Shown: positions 12,660 through 24,560 of the stretch, in pieces
Position numbering within the stretch: the first letter of the stretch is position 1
Layout: every line of letters starts with the position of its first letter
NCBI GenBank assembly: GCA_963854835.1
Contig: OY978525.1
Location: forward strand, 106,462,917-106,526,916
Length of the DNA: 64,000 nucleotides
Direction: 5' to 3'
DNA from: Megamerina dolium
Taxonomy: Eukaryota > Arthropoda > Insecta > Diptera > Megamerinidae
Position numbers and translations under genes: made by a program
The notes under the pieces: generated by a model
What the model saw: the letters and a program-made list of their open reading frames with translations, nothing else
Told to the model about the DNA's origin: nothing
Database searches by the model: none

Positions 12660-13690
12660 TTATAATAAAGCTACGAAAAATTTTTTTTAAAGTATATTTG
12701 AGTACTCATTACTAAAACTGTTTTCTGGTGAAAACAGCCTCAGCCTTACTAGCCTCAATAGCATACAATCATTCTGCAGTTAAGCTGCATTAGAACCAAC
12801 TGCTGAGAAAAAAGACTCCAAAACTTTTTCCCCAAATCGAAAATATGTCATAAGTACATACACGTATAAGAGTATGTCATACAAAATAATATGAATAATG
12901 CAAAATAACATGTTGTCAACTAAAAGTAGGTAGCGGCGGCTGTTTCCATTCAATGTCGTAACAAGCTTATCAGTAAAAAGTATAAAAGTATGAAAGAAAT
13001 GCATGCTTATTCATATATGCAATGTCACATCATATTTGTCGTAATAGAATTTTGAGTAAATTTCATATTTGTTAGAGAAGTATTTTTGAGAAAATGGAAT
13101 AGACAAGTAGTGGAAAGCCTGTTCTATTTTGTGGTTTCGAAATAACGTAATAGGACTACAAGTATTGTAATAACACATCCATTCACATTATGTATGCGCC
13201 TATTTGTATGTGAAGCAATTCACTTGATTTAAAATTGTGTATTCCTTTATAAGTAAGTTCATCCTTGCTTGTTTTTGTATATCAGTTGAATATTTTCTCA
13301 TTCTATACTTGGTTGAAAGTTACATACATCTCTACTCGTTACTCTTAAACAGAGAGAATGTGCCTCTTGAGGGGAAAATAGTAATTTAGGGAAATACTCT
13401 GTAAATACATAGATGAATAGATTGAAAGTATAAAATTGTTACGTAAATAAATTACTATAGTATTTGCAGGTACAAAGTCGATGGTACACATACACTAAGC
13501 AGTTATGTTACAATGAACAAAAGTATACCTTCGAGAATAAATAATTCGTCGTAATATTGTGTTTTGCATATTAATTTGAGAAAATATTTGAAGCATAAGG
13601 TGATTCGATTTTCTAAAGAGATTCTCTTGCATATATAATTCATAAATATGTATGCACATGTACTCGAAACATTGAATAATAATGTCAACT
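12660..13690. other. AT-rich intronic DNA, no gene seen
   Basis: No repeat family, coding pattern or notable simple repeat is recognised. Confidence 0.55.
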
Positions 13691-14575
13691 ATAAAGATTG
13701 ATGTATGTATCTTGAGGATTTCACAAATTGGATTTGGAAAATATATGGATTACTCTAGCCACAATCAGTCTCAAATAATAGCATTTGACTTCAGCAACAA
13801 AAGCTCTAATCCCTTTCTCCTTCACTACGTCACAATTTTTGTTTGGCTTTTCGGTCAAAAGTAGAATGATAGAATTTGAAAAATCATATGTAAGATTACA
13901 TTTAGGATAGCTCTTGTCTTACGAGACTTATATTAAAATTTTCCAATGATTATTTTCCCAGAACATTTTAACTCTCTAACTACCACCCGTATGGGTCATT
14001 TTTGACCTTTTTCGAAAAATCCACTAAAAGTCAAAATTTGGGAGGAGACTAAGGGTTAAAGTCTTCCACAAAAATATTTTCCATAAAATTTCACTACGGG
14101 TCACCAAAAATAACATATAAAAAACTTATTACTTTATTTTTTAGAATCTATTGCACCCGTGTAATAGCTCCATGCCACAATTTGAGGGTCATTGTATCGG
14201 GGTTGCACCAAGCTATTCTCGAACGATAGCATTTGACTACAGTAACAAAAGCCTTAATCCCTTTCTGCTCCACTGTCACAATTTTTTATACAGTGGTTTA
14301 AAATTTAGCCTTTTCGGTTAAACGTAGAATCATAGAATTTGAAAAATCATGTGTAAACTTACATTTAAGATTGTTCTTGTCTTCAGAGACCTATATTAAC
14401 ATTTTCCGAGGATTATTTTTTTTGGAACATTTTAATCTTCTATCTAGAACCCGTATGGGTCATTTCAGACTTTTTTATATGTGTTAGGGATTTTTCGAAA
14501 AAAGGCCCAAAATGACCCATGCAGGTGGTAATTAGAGGGTTAAAATGTTCCGAGAAAATAATCCTTGGAAAATTT
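13690..14575. mobile_element. Family B repeat, two tandem units
   Basis: Two direct units begin near 13745 and 14200; both carry ATAGCATTTGACT, AATCCCTTTCT, CAC-GTCACAATTTTT, GTAGAAT-ATAGAATTTGAAAA and AACATTTTAA blocks. The same ~460-bp unit repeats at 29.3-30.1 and 34.4-35.6 kb. The second unit ends in a long imperfect hairpin (14400-14568). The AACATTTTAACYCTCTA motif is shared with family A, so the two families are probably related. No transposase was seen. Confidence 0.65.
14400..14568. repeat. Long imperfect hairpin at family B end
   Basis: Left arm GAGGATTATTTT...GGAACATTTTAA...CCCGTATGGGTCATTT pairs with right arm AAATGACCCATGCAGG...TTAAAATGTTCCGAGAAAATAATCC. The arms are about 65-70 bp with a short AT-rich loop. 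Confidence 0.7.
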
Positions 14576-14850
14576 TAAAATAGATCTCCTACTTATATTA
14601 GCCGGTTTTCCGAACTGCAGAACCGTTGCGACATTACTTTTTCTGAGCTTTTTCACAGAGTTCTTTTCGACATTTTTTCATGGCAAATTGTTACCGCCGA
14701 AAGCATTGTCAATTGCTTGCCGACATGTGGGTACCATTCGAAAGAAAACTCTTTTCGATATTACAGCTATGCTTCAGTAGAGGAATGAACCTGGGACCTA
14801 CACATCAGAAGGCACTATCGCCACTGATCTATGGCATCCACTTGACGGTC
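14576..14850 (-). mobile_element. tRNA-derived SINE, minus strand
   Basis: Read on the minus strand it starts with a decayed tRNA-like promoter (complement of CACTGATCTATGGCATC at 14822-14838), continues with a CTACTGAAGCATA segment and a GGCAA-CAATT core, and ends in AACGGTTCTGCAGTTCGG and TAATATAAGTAGG. It sits flush against the family B hairpin. Confidence 0.65.
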
Positions 14851-15052
14851 ACTCTTACAAATCGTAAAACAAATACTTTACTTTTTGCTAATTTATGCAT
14901 AATATTTGTAGAAGTAGATTATTAAAATTAAACCACAAAAATATGCCGTAAATTAATTGGCAGTAATGAACATAAAAACCAGTGTAGCTATTACATTACC
15001 TATGCAGAGAAACATCGAAACCATAAAACCGCGTGCTAGCATATACTCGTCC
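14851..15052. other. AT-rich spacer
   Basis: Nothing is recognised between the SINE and the Helentron-like element. Confidence 0.5.
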
Positions 15053-16364
15053 TTTTTATACCCTGCATAATGCAATATGCATGGTATATTCATTTCGGTC
15101 AGATGTTTGTGTCCACTTGAAGAAATCTCCGGAGATATAGACATAGATATATATTCGTGATCAGCGTCGATTAAATTTTCGATTTAACGATGTCCGTCCG
15201 TCCGTCCGTCCGTCCGTCCGTCCGTCCGTCCGTCCGTCCGTCCGTCTGTCTGTCACCTGGCTGGTTCGCACGATAACTTGAGTAAATATTGAGCTATTTC
15301 GATGAAATTTGGCATAAGTAATCTATGATCCAAGGGTACGGAGGGGATTGATATTGGGCATGATCGGTCAATAACCACGCCCACACCAAGCATTCAAAGC
15401 GACTAACCTCGAAATTTTCAAAATCTTTAACTTGCTATAACTCACATAATATACCACTTGGGACAACAATATTTGGCACATAGAGTTATATTATACTACT
15501 ATACAACCTCGCCAAAAGTGGGTGAGCCACGCCTACTTTCTAGCGTAGCTCCCATACAAAGTGTCTGTACTTCTTTTAAATTGAAACTGCTGTAACTTCT
15601 ACAATCTTCTGTCTAGAATAACCATAATTGACAGTTATATTAACACGGCAGTCAGAAATAATATGGCAGAAAATCAATGTGCCACGCCCACTCCTTTTTG
15701 GGTCTCCCATACAAAGTTGCGGAAATTTTAAAAAATGTTACCGGTTATAACTTGCAAACTGTTCAGCGTAGAATAACGAGATTTAAGATGTGGATTAGTA
15801 TTGTACGAGCAACTAGGCTCACAGAAAATGGGCGCACCACGCCCAGTGTTTATCGTAGCCCCCATACAAATTTTAAATTGAAACAGCTGTAACTTAGGCA
15901 ATCTTATGTCTACAATAACCAGAATTGACACTTAAATTATTATCGTAGTCGGAAATAATCTGGCGAAAAATCAGCGTATCACGCCCACTTCTTATTGGGG
16001 CTCCCATACAAAGTTGAGGAAATTAAACAAAAATGTTAACCACCATAACTTAGAAACTATTCAACGTAGGACACCAAATTTAAGGTGTGGATTAACATTG
16101 AAAAAAAAAATTAATTGGATTTACTAGAAAGTGGTAAGCCACGCCCACTTTTTATATAGCTCCCATACTAAGCCTCGGAATTATCTTAAAATCCTTTTAC
16201 TTCGTCAAAGTCAACCATATTTCGGGTGTAAGTTAGTAGTATATGCAAAAATTGTTTCTCGAAAAGTGGAAATAAAAGAAAAGTTGGATATTCGAGTAAA
16301 CTTTTTATATATAAATCTACATATGCAGGGTATAGTTTGGTCGGCCCCAGCCGACTGTAAGGAG
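15053..16364 (+). mobile_element. Helentron-like 'mini-me' element, copy 1
   Basis: The left end TTTTTATACCCTGCATAATG is mirrored by TATGCAGGGTATA near the right end, giving subterminal inverted repeats. The right end carries a perfect 6-bp stem GTCGGC-CCCA-GCCGAC (16340-16355) and then TGTAAGGAG, as expected for a Helitron/Helentron 3' hairpin. A GTCC/GTCT tetranucleotide array of about 15 units lies at about 15191-15254. Internal tandem segments carry CCACGCCCACT about every 296 bp. Known: mini-me elements of Diptera have a GTCY microsatellite and are now placed with non-autonomous Helitron/Helentron elements. No Rep/Helicase coding is present. Confidence 0.75.
15191..15254 (+). repeat. (GTCC)n microsatellite within Helentron-like copy 1
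   Basis: A nearly pure GTCC array ends in two GTCT units. It is the longest of the three copies in this window. Confidence 0.9.
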
Positions 16365-17345
16365 ATTTTTTTATATATATTTGTGTGTTTTTTCTTTTTT
16401 GTTTTCAACATCCTCAAGACTAACTCCATTATCATTAAAGATAAAGTACATTAAGTACATAAATAAAAAGTACATGCGGCATGCATCAGCAGCAGAAGCA
16501 AGCTTTTAAAAGATTTACCACTGTTTGTCATGTATTCATATTTGTATTTGTATTGCATAGCCAATATGGCTACCCATTTCATAAAAGTAGTACAATATCC
16601 TTTACCAAATATGAATGAATTACATATTTCAATAATCCTTGGGTTAGGTTATTCGTATTGTCCCTTATGTGCATATCAATTTTGTCCCTCCTCGCACAAT
16701 GCTCTCACAATTTTAGGTTGTGGAAATTTTATGTGTTTTTCATTTGTATTTGGCGTTAATTTAAGCAAATTTATTATCATAAATTTTTGATGCTACACCT
16801 TTGCCTTAGACACACTGAAATTGGAGACCATCAAGCAGACATTATAGGTGAGTGGATGAGCTACAAAAGGGAGATTGAAATTGTTGTGGGTTTTTGTAAG
16901 GTTATAATGGTTGTTGTTTTAATTAAAAATTCTAATTGTATCTTATCGGCGTCTGCTATGTTTAGAGTGAAATTTTATGCCTGCCATTGCAAAGCATACC
17001 TGTAGGCTTCATAGTCCCTTTTCGACACCGAATGTTGATACATACGAGTCAAGAATAAATTTTCATTGAGCAGAACGAAATCATAAATTATGAGTGTTTG
17101 TGTTCAAAATTTATGATATGTTCATATGTGCATTAAAATCCAAGCGTATTAAAAATGTATATAAATAAATTGAATTGCGAATATGTGTACGTTGGAAATT
17201 TGTGGTTTGAATTTTTATAGTTTGTTTAGACGAACACGTTTAACGAATATGAAATATGCATGCGCAATTGAAGGATAATGATATATGTTGATGTATGATA
17301 ACATAACAATGTGATAAAAATTTCAATAAAAGAGCAATGTGCCCA
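16365..17345. other. AT-rich intronic DNA, no gene seen
   Basis: Several short open frames occur but lack splice context or recognisable motifs. Confidence 0.5.
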
Positions 17346-17349
17346 AGTT

Positions 17350-19235
17350 TGCCTGGAAATGAATTGCGCTCAAACTCTCTTTAACCGGTTTTGATGTGAT
17401 GGGGGCTATGCAGACGATCTCGCTATCCTTATTACAGGAAAAAGTGGGAGTACGATATCATATCGATTGACGTATGCTCTTTAAAGTACTCCGTTTAAAT
17501 GTTGTTTGTTCCTTTTACAAAGAAGTACAAACCCGATTTCGGCGTAGTGAGTCTTCAAAGTACAACCCTCGAATTCTCCAATGATAGCTAGGCATCATCC
17601 TAGACAGACGACTGAATTGCAATTCCCACCTAAGCTACACGCTAAATAAGGCGACTAAAGTTATGTGGACTTGTAAACGATTTTCTTGGCAAAACATGGG
17701 GTCTATCACTTAAAATAGTTTTCTGGATGTACACCACCATGGTCAGGCCAATTTTTACGTACGCTGCCGTGATATGGTGGCGAAAAGTTACCAAAATATC
17801 AGCAATCCGTGAATGTAATAAAACTTCAAAGACTAGCGTGTCTATCTCTAACTGCGGCTGTGAAGACTTGTACCACGGCTGCAATTGAGGCTCTGAGGAC
17901 TGAGGCACTTGAGGACTCCTACCGTTCAAGATTCACATTCAAAAATCAGCAGCAATCAGTGCCATTCGCATGAACCTCTTTTACTGTTCACCACTGAGTT
18001 CAAGTGGACACGAAACAATCATCAAAAACTTACCAAATATGGAAATATGTTCTAACTCTGATTACATGCCTCAAGAATTACGTTTTCGCAGGCGCTTCTC
18101 CACAATCATCCCAGACAGACTGGAATGAAAAACATATGGCAATTTAATGCCCTTAGAACATAACTGTGTTTGGTTGACAGACCGATCGAAGACAGACGAA
18201 GGTACAGGTGCCGGGATATACGATCCTAATTGTCGCATATCCGTGGCAATTTGTTCGTGGCCAACTGTCTTCTAAACAGAAATACACGCCATAGCACATG
18301 TGTAAGTCACCTGCATGCCAAAGGGATCATAGGGGCGTGCATTCTTATTTACTCAGACAGCCAAGCTGCCATCAAATCTCTCTCCTTATGGGAGTTCTCT
18401 TACAAAAATTAGTCGCCGAATACTGCCTTATTCTACAAAACCTTTACCTGGGTACCTGGGCATAACGGAATTTAGGCCAATGAAGTGGCGGACGAACTAG
18501 CGAGAGCTTGCTCGTCTTCTCCACTGACAGGCCCTGAGCCTTTCTGCGGAATAAGTTGGGCATCGGCCAAAGCCATAATAGAAAAAGATTACCACGACAA
18601 ATACCAAATACAATGAACAAATTCGACAGGTCTCCGCCAAGCGAAAACTCTCATCAGCTTTGATACAGCTTTTGACAGAATTAGTCCGAGCAGAACAAAT
18701 CTACGCCTAGTAACCGGCTATTTCTCAGGACATAACTGGTTAAAGTACCACCTCCACAAAATGGGATTATCCTCTGACACAGAGTGTAGACTCTGTCTGG
18801 AGGAAGATTAAACATCGATCCATATCTTTTACGAATGCCCGGCCTTAGTCAGGCTTTGCCTTAACACTTTCAGCTGAGTTTTCCAACACCAGCTTCAATC
18901 ATCAAAAGTTCGACAAGATCAATTCTATCTTTTATCAAAATGGTAGAGGAGATTCTAGTGTCGTAGATGGGCTTGGGTACAAAAGACCTTATATTGTTGC
19001 AGTGCTCGTAACACTTGTGGAGATTCTAGTGTTGTAGATGGGCTTGGGTACAAACGACCTCGTATGGTAGCAGTGCCCGTAACACTTGTGGCTGGCCCTC
19101 AGGTATAAGGTATAAGCCGAAGAGCTCATATCCTCTATCAGACTACAGTCTGGTTTCGCGTGGTCCATTTGATGAACAAGGAATTTGTCCTTGCTCCAAC
19201 GTCACGCTCTCTTTTGATTGATTGTTTTATTAAAT
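17350..19235 (+). mobile_element. Non-LTR retrotransposon, RT C-part plus RNase H, broken
   Basis: 5'-truncated LINE. A reverse transcriptase active-site motif GYADDLAIL lies at about 17403-17430, followed by thumb-type LGIILDRRLN (about 17589), ATKVMWTCKR and a VFWMYTTMVRPIFTYAAVIWW block (about 17712-17782). An RNase H domain follows, with TDRSKTDEGTGAGIYD (about 18178), TEIHAIAH (about 18277) and IYSDSQAAIKSL (about 18345-18384), then GTW and ANEVADELARA (about 18476). A terminal Cys-rich block CRLCLEED...YECPAL lies at about 18787-18845. Stops and frameshifts throughout. The RNase H points to I/LOA-type clades. The 3' end holds a 71-bp tandem duplication. Confidence 0.85.
18948..19089 (+). 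repeat. 71-bp tandem duplication in LINE 3' region
   Basis: Units 18948-19018 and 19019-19089 both start GGAGATTCTAGTGT and end GTAACACTTGT, with only a few mismatches. Confidence 0.9.
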
Positions 19236-19239
19236 TGCG

Positions 19240-20560
19240 CTATCAATTTTGTATAGTAAAAAAATGTTTTTTTTTAAGTTAATTACGCATAAGGGTTAAT
19301 TGAAAAGTTCTTCGGAGAATTCATCCCTTCAGAGTTGTGAGTGTAAAATTGATACAATATATTAATATGTAATGTCACATATTGAGACTATTACACTGTA
19401 CAAAATATAGCCTCTAGCCTATATCTGTAGAGAACAAACCCATGTCAATTTATTTCATCATAGTCAACGAACTGTGATTTCGTTAATAGTCAAGAGCACG
19501 TATTATGGATGTCGATGGTAGTTTTTACAAATGTACGTATACATGTAAAGGAAAATTCTCTCACATTTTATTTAAGTATATTTATATGATATGAAAATTA
19601 AACAACGATTTACCTTCTATTCTCTAATTAAATCATTTCCCTTAGGGGATCACATGAGTGTGTATCTTACATTACAAAATTACATAGTACAACTAACCTA
19701 GATTTTCCATACACATATGTGTATGTACATAATATATATATAGCATAATCTAAAACAACAATCCAATATTTCTTCTATTTGGCATAATAAATTTGGCCTA
19801 AAATTGTAATTGACACTGTACGAGTATGTCGAAGAAAAAATAAACAAATATGCATGAGTGTGTATATCTGAGAGAATTTATATTGACAATAATTTATGTT
19901 TCCTCTTCTTTTGAATCAGAAAAAAAGAAATTGCATTATCCCCTTAAGGCTATTCAAAGGCATATACAGAATTTATGTACAATATATAGTACTAATACAG
20001 GAATATATATGTGTACACACTCATACATATAAACATCATGCAATACAAGCCTCAATACGATGAAAACATAGTCAAAGAGCCTGCATCAATCTTATTGTAA
20101 GCTTACCAAAACAACAAAATGGACAAAAAAAAAAGCAACAGCAACAGCAACCGCAAACAATATCAGCACCAGCAACAACAATAGTAAGTAAATAAATATT
20201 TACGATTGATGTATATTCGTGTATGTGTGTATGCATTCGTATATACAACAAGACCAAGTCGTTATATGAAATGAAACTTTTGAAAAGAAAATGTTTACAA
20301 AAGCGAGTTACAATGAAAATTGCATGTACATACGTATGTATGTAGAGAAATCAAACTTTAAGTCCAATCGAATTTTTTATTACTCAATATCAATTGAATA
20401 ATATTTTATTGTTATGATACAATTGAATACGTTACTCTTTTTATACAAAAATTGTATGACATTCGGTCCAACTGGTGTACCGAGCTTACACCATTATGTT
20501 ATCGTATTATTCATTTCATAAGGAATTTGAGGATGGGAAATTTGAAGATAACACATTGAC
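19240..20560. other. AT-rich intronic DNA, no gene seen
   Basis: Contains a CAA/CAG-rich stretch at about 20137-20180. No coding or transposon pattern is recognised. Confidence 0.5.
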
Positions 20561-20564
20561 ACAT

Positions 20565-21360
20565 GAAAAACCTAGACCCATATAGTGAAATTTCCAAATC
20601 TTTTTGCATTTTCAAATATAATTTCTTTTTATGGCCATATTAAGTTAGCAATTTTTTGCCTGAGAAGTTTTAGAATAAGTCGAAAAATGGGTTAAATTTC
20701 AGATCGTAGCGAAATATGTAGTTTGGGTGCATATAGTAAAATTTCACAAGGAATAATTTTATAGAACATTTTAATCCGTTAGCTCTCTCACGAAATGGTC
20801 GTTTTGACCCCTTTTTACGACACTCTGAATAAAATGGCATTTGGGATGTTGCTAAGGGGTTAAAATATTCTAGAAAATTGTTCGCCGGAAAATTTCACTA
20901 GTGACATTCTTTGACAAAATTTTTATACAAAGGCGTAAAAGTCCATTGAAAATAAAAAATAAAATGTCCCCTTGAGATATGCAACGTTTTTTGTTGCATT
21001 CTTTTATATTTTGTTCATAAATATAATTCTAGTTCTTTTTGAGGGTGATGGTTCGACGCTTGGGACATCAGTATCGTAATCATCGCTATCATCAGAAATT
21101 GGGTTCCACATGATGTCCACATATGACGCCATTGTTAGCTCTTCTGCTAACTCTTGAAATTGAAATTTTTCTTTCGCTGTGAATCGAGTAAATTTCTTTC
21201 AAACTTAGAGAGCGCATCTGGGATGCAGTTTTGTGGAGAAAATTTTTGTAATTTGGGATATGAAGTCTCGGAATTGACTTTTCTCTGGATTGTGGGTCCG
21301 AATTTTGGTATTTTTTTTAAACGAAACGCTGTGAAAAAGCATAGAAAAAGTGATGCCATA
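20565..21360 (-). mobile_element. Family A element with coding remnant
   Basis: Read on the minus strand, a coding remnant (21004-21359) is followed by an AT-rich untranslated part containing the family A hairpin: TTTCTAGAATATTTTAACCC at about 20870 pairs with GATTAAAATGTTCTATAAAA at about 20770. The tail reaches a TATGGGTCTAGGTTTTTCAT block. This is the most complete family A member here and shows the family is the 3' end of a protein-coding element. Confidence 0.6.
21004..21359 (-). pseudogene. Coding remnant of unknown family A protein
   Basis: The last 60 or so codons read ...KFQFQELAEELTMASYV, then WNPISDDSDDYDTDVPS, then KRTRIIFMNK and an Ile-stop (TAA at 21004-21006). The upstream frame (KVNSETSYPKLQKF..., DALSKFERNLLD) is offset, so a frameshift lies near 21160-21200. 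The same acidic SDD-DTD plus KRARxIFMNK ending recurs in the copies at 53.4 and 61.7 kb, so the end was coding in the ancestor. An acidic patch then a basic tail suggests a nuclear protein, perhaps a transposase terminus (inference). Family not recognised. Confidence 0.45.
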
Positions 21361-21484
21361 GGTGCTAATGTAAGTAGGTCCTTGAGATTTGAAGCAATAA
21401 ATGTAAAGTTGAAATTTTTTTCTGAGAAGCTAAGACGATTCTACGACCTACTAAATGGTTTTGGTTGAGTTCTGTTGAGGATCT

Positions 21485-23037
21485 GTTGTTCTTTGGTCAT
21501 TTATTTATATTCATATGACTCACCGGGAGTCTAGTTCATCTATATTGGGTCATTCATTTAATTTTGAATCGATTTTCCTTTAATAATTTTCCACATTTCT
21601 TGAAATCCAGTTGGTATGGGTTGGTTTGGGTTGGTTTGGGTCATACAATATCTGCTGTTGTATAATTTCTGATATAAATTATATGTTATTTAACAATACG
21701 AGCACAACATCTATAACAATTTTATAAAACTGTAAAAAAGTACAATATTCCATATACATGGTATACTATCTACACTTATCTGTAGCTGCGTCTTTTCAAT
21801 TGGCTTCATAAGAGTATACTATATCATTAAATGCATTATGCAATGACAACTGAAAACAAATATGAAATGTACTACTGTTATATGTGTGGCATAATGAATG
21901 CGTACATTTGTGAATGTAGTTGACAATTTTATTAAAACACGTGACAATATACAATATATAAAATCATGTACATGTGACACTATCAACACAATACCAATAT
22001 AAAATAAAGCATCTTCAATGTTCGCATACGAATACATGTACAATTTACATATGTAAAATAATGTATATTCAATACTCTCACACGTACGACTTACATATGT
22101 ATGTAAAATGCAAATGTCAGCTTAACTATATTATGTATGCGATGGTAATCATACATATACATTCGTATACGAGTATGCATATATGTACCTGAGCTATTAT
22201 TTTTCCATGCAATTGATTTATTTTCTTTTTGTATACATAAATGATTTATTATAGTACATTGCAAACAAGAATAAGTGATCACGTACATATGAGTCAGTAC
22301 TCATATGAACATATTCGAATATGCGTGTAGTATAATAAAAATAAAAAAAATCATCTTTCTTCATATAAATTTCAATTCTTACCACTACTATATTACAAAC
22401 ATATTACACCATTAATAGCATGTGATAATTATTATATAGAAATTTACATATGTATATGACTATGCTATATACGAGCATTGTCCATTTTGTTGACATACTT
22501 ACATGAGTACAATTCATGTCATTTGCAGTCACATTATGTAGTTTGGTGGGTGTGTACTGATGTCAAAATTTCTGCATATAATACATGCCTTTCTACTTTC
22601 ATTATTTATGACCCTTACACTAACATAGAGAAGAAGTTCAATGACATAATGTCTCAAACTGAGGATAACATCATTTAGTAGAGTAATAAATTATTTAATC
22701 TTAAGACATTACAAAGCAGACAATAGCTTGTTATTACTTTGCTGACCATTACGTTGTCATGTTGGCAACAACTTTGTCATTGTCTATTTCATTGTCCTAT
22801 AATTAATTAAAAAAAAAAAAAAAAAAAACGAAATTACATATGCATGCAATATAAAATTGCATGCATTATAAAAATAAAAATTTTCAACTTTTACAAAATA
22901 TGAATACCTACATGTTAGAATAGCCCAACTCATCCATACTGTTCGTTTTTCAACTCATCCATTGTAATAAACATTACGCATTTCTTATGAAATTGCCTTA
23001 CCTTTCACAGTTTAACAATTACATTTTGTATGGGAAC
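21485..23037. other. AT-rich intronic DNA, no gene seen
   Basis: Holds a short GGTTTGGGTT direct repeat (about 21608-21640), many TACATATG motifs and a 20-A run near 22809-22828. No gene. Confidence 0.5.
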
Positions 23038-23440
23038 TATATTTATTTATTTATTTGTGGGAGTGGTCACTGGTCACCGCCTCATAGGTCATCACGCTGT
23101 GAGATTAAGTTTGAGCAACCTCACTCATGACTTCTGCAGAAGCTCCAGAGATGAGAAGGAACTTGAAACGATCTCACATCTACTATGTACCTACCCTGCT
23201 TTATGTGAAAATCGCAAAAAGATTTCTAGGACACTACCAGCTGAGTGACCTAGCGCAACTATCCCAGATCGACATTGAAAATCTCCTAAAATTCATTCAA
23301 TGTTCCGGTTGGTTCAGTGAGTAACTAGGCGAAGGGATAATTTGCGTGGCGGTATCACAACGGGCCTAAATTTGGCCTATGTGCGCTCTCTCATCCGGGA
23401 GGGCGGCCGCTCTAACCTAATCTAACCTATATTTATTTAT
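23038..23440 (+). mobile_element. 5'-truncated LINE with 13-bp target duplication
   Basis: The body (about 23051-23427) is flanked by an exact TATATTTATTTAT duplication at 23038-23050 and 23428-23440. It encodes only the protein C-terminus: VVTGHRLIGHHAVRLSLS, a Cys-His block CRSSRDEKELETISHLLCTY, then after a frameshift a HYQLSDLAQLSQIDIENLLK tail ending GWFSE and stop near 23322. The 3' end carries GGTATCACAACGGGCCTAAA...GGCCTATG and a tail CTAACCTAATCTAACCTA. The 5' truncation plus target duplication is the signature of target-primed reverse transcription. The tail matches the SINE at 53.5 kb. Confidence 0.85.
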
Positions 23441-23695
23441 GAACGGAATTGCTTCAAATTTTGGATAGAGTTCTATATTTGTAGAAAATTAATATTCCCA
23501 TAGTTTTTGAATAACTAATAATATATTGAGAAATAATTGTACCTTTGTATAATGATAATTTTATTAAAGCAAAAACTTGCTACAAAAATATGACAATAGA
23601 GAAAGAAGAATCAAATGAATTTTCACTGAACGGAAAATGTAGCATCATAGGAAATTTACACTACATAATTCCTAAATGCTTTATACATGAATATG
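23441..23695. other. AT-rich spacer
   Basis: Nothing is recognised. Confidence 0.5.
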
Positions 23696-23699
23696 TACT

Positions 23700-24320
23700 A
23701 AAGGTGTATGACTTGCCGGCATAAAGCATGATAAAAAATAATAAAAACCAATCGATGCTTGATCGAGTAAGTCGTAACCCGACATACTATTTGAAACGAT
23801 CTTGCTGAATTTTTTGAATCGGTCCGTTCGAGTAGCTTGCTACCCGATCGAATGCTCTTATGGTCGCGTTGGCAGTAATCAGCTCTGCCCGGGGCCATTT
23901 TGACCAACTGCGTATACCAGGAGCAACCATCCGCCACTCTGCTGAGGCGGATCTACCAGACGACTGATTCATTAGGTGCGACCAGGTGGCACTGGTCAAT
24001 TCTAGAAAATCCTCATTGTATAAGTAAGATTAGTTAGGGTTAGGTATAGAATAAGAAATTGAATTTGTATTCTTGAAAATTGTAAAAAGAGATAGAAAGG
24101 AAAATAAAAACAAAGAAAAATAAAAATAAATCAAAATAGTAGTAGTTCCATCAGTACCGAGTGGAACACTCTTCTAATGTCGGTGAATTGATTGCCAATA
24201 AGCAATCATGCGGAATTCGGTCCTCCTCCTACAACAAGAGTTTTTACGCTGCCCTCTTGTTTGATCCTGGCTGACTGAGTAACACCCCAACTGGGAAACA
24301 AAAGGCACGCGTTACATAAC
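23700..24320. repeat. GC-richer unclassified block, possible retroelement/LTR piece
   Basis: 23700-24010 is clearly GC-richer (TGGTCGCGTTGGCAG, CTCTGCCCGGGGCC, GCTGAGGCGGATC) without a convincing frame. It is followed by a segment running from TGTATAAGTAAG (about 24017) to GCACGCGTTACA (about 24317) with TG...CA ends, as an LTR would have. This is suggestive only; no primer-binding site or pol motif was seen. Confidence 0.3.
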
Positions 24321-24560
24321 CTATTTTAATTTGCAATTTTTTTTTTCAAAAACCGATGTTTTTTTTCGATAATAATCACTATTGACCTAGAGAAAATTTA
24401 GAACTATGTTCAAGGCCATACAATTACCTTTTCAATGGTGTATAAAACATCTTTTTAGAAAATGATTACATATTTGTGATATTTTTTTGAAGTTGATATT
24501 TCATGAAAATTTTTCAATATGTATGACTTTTTATAAAAATACCTATATGTCTTTAAATTT

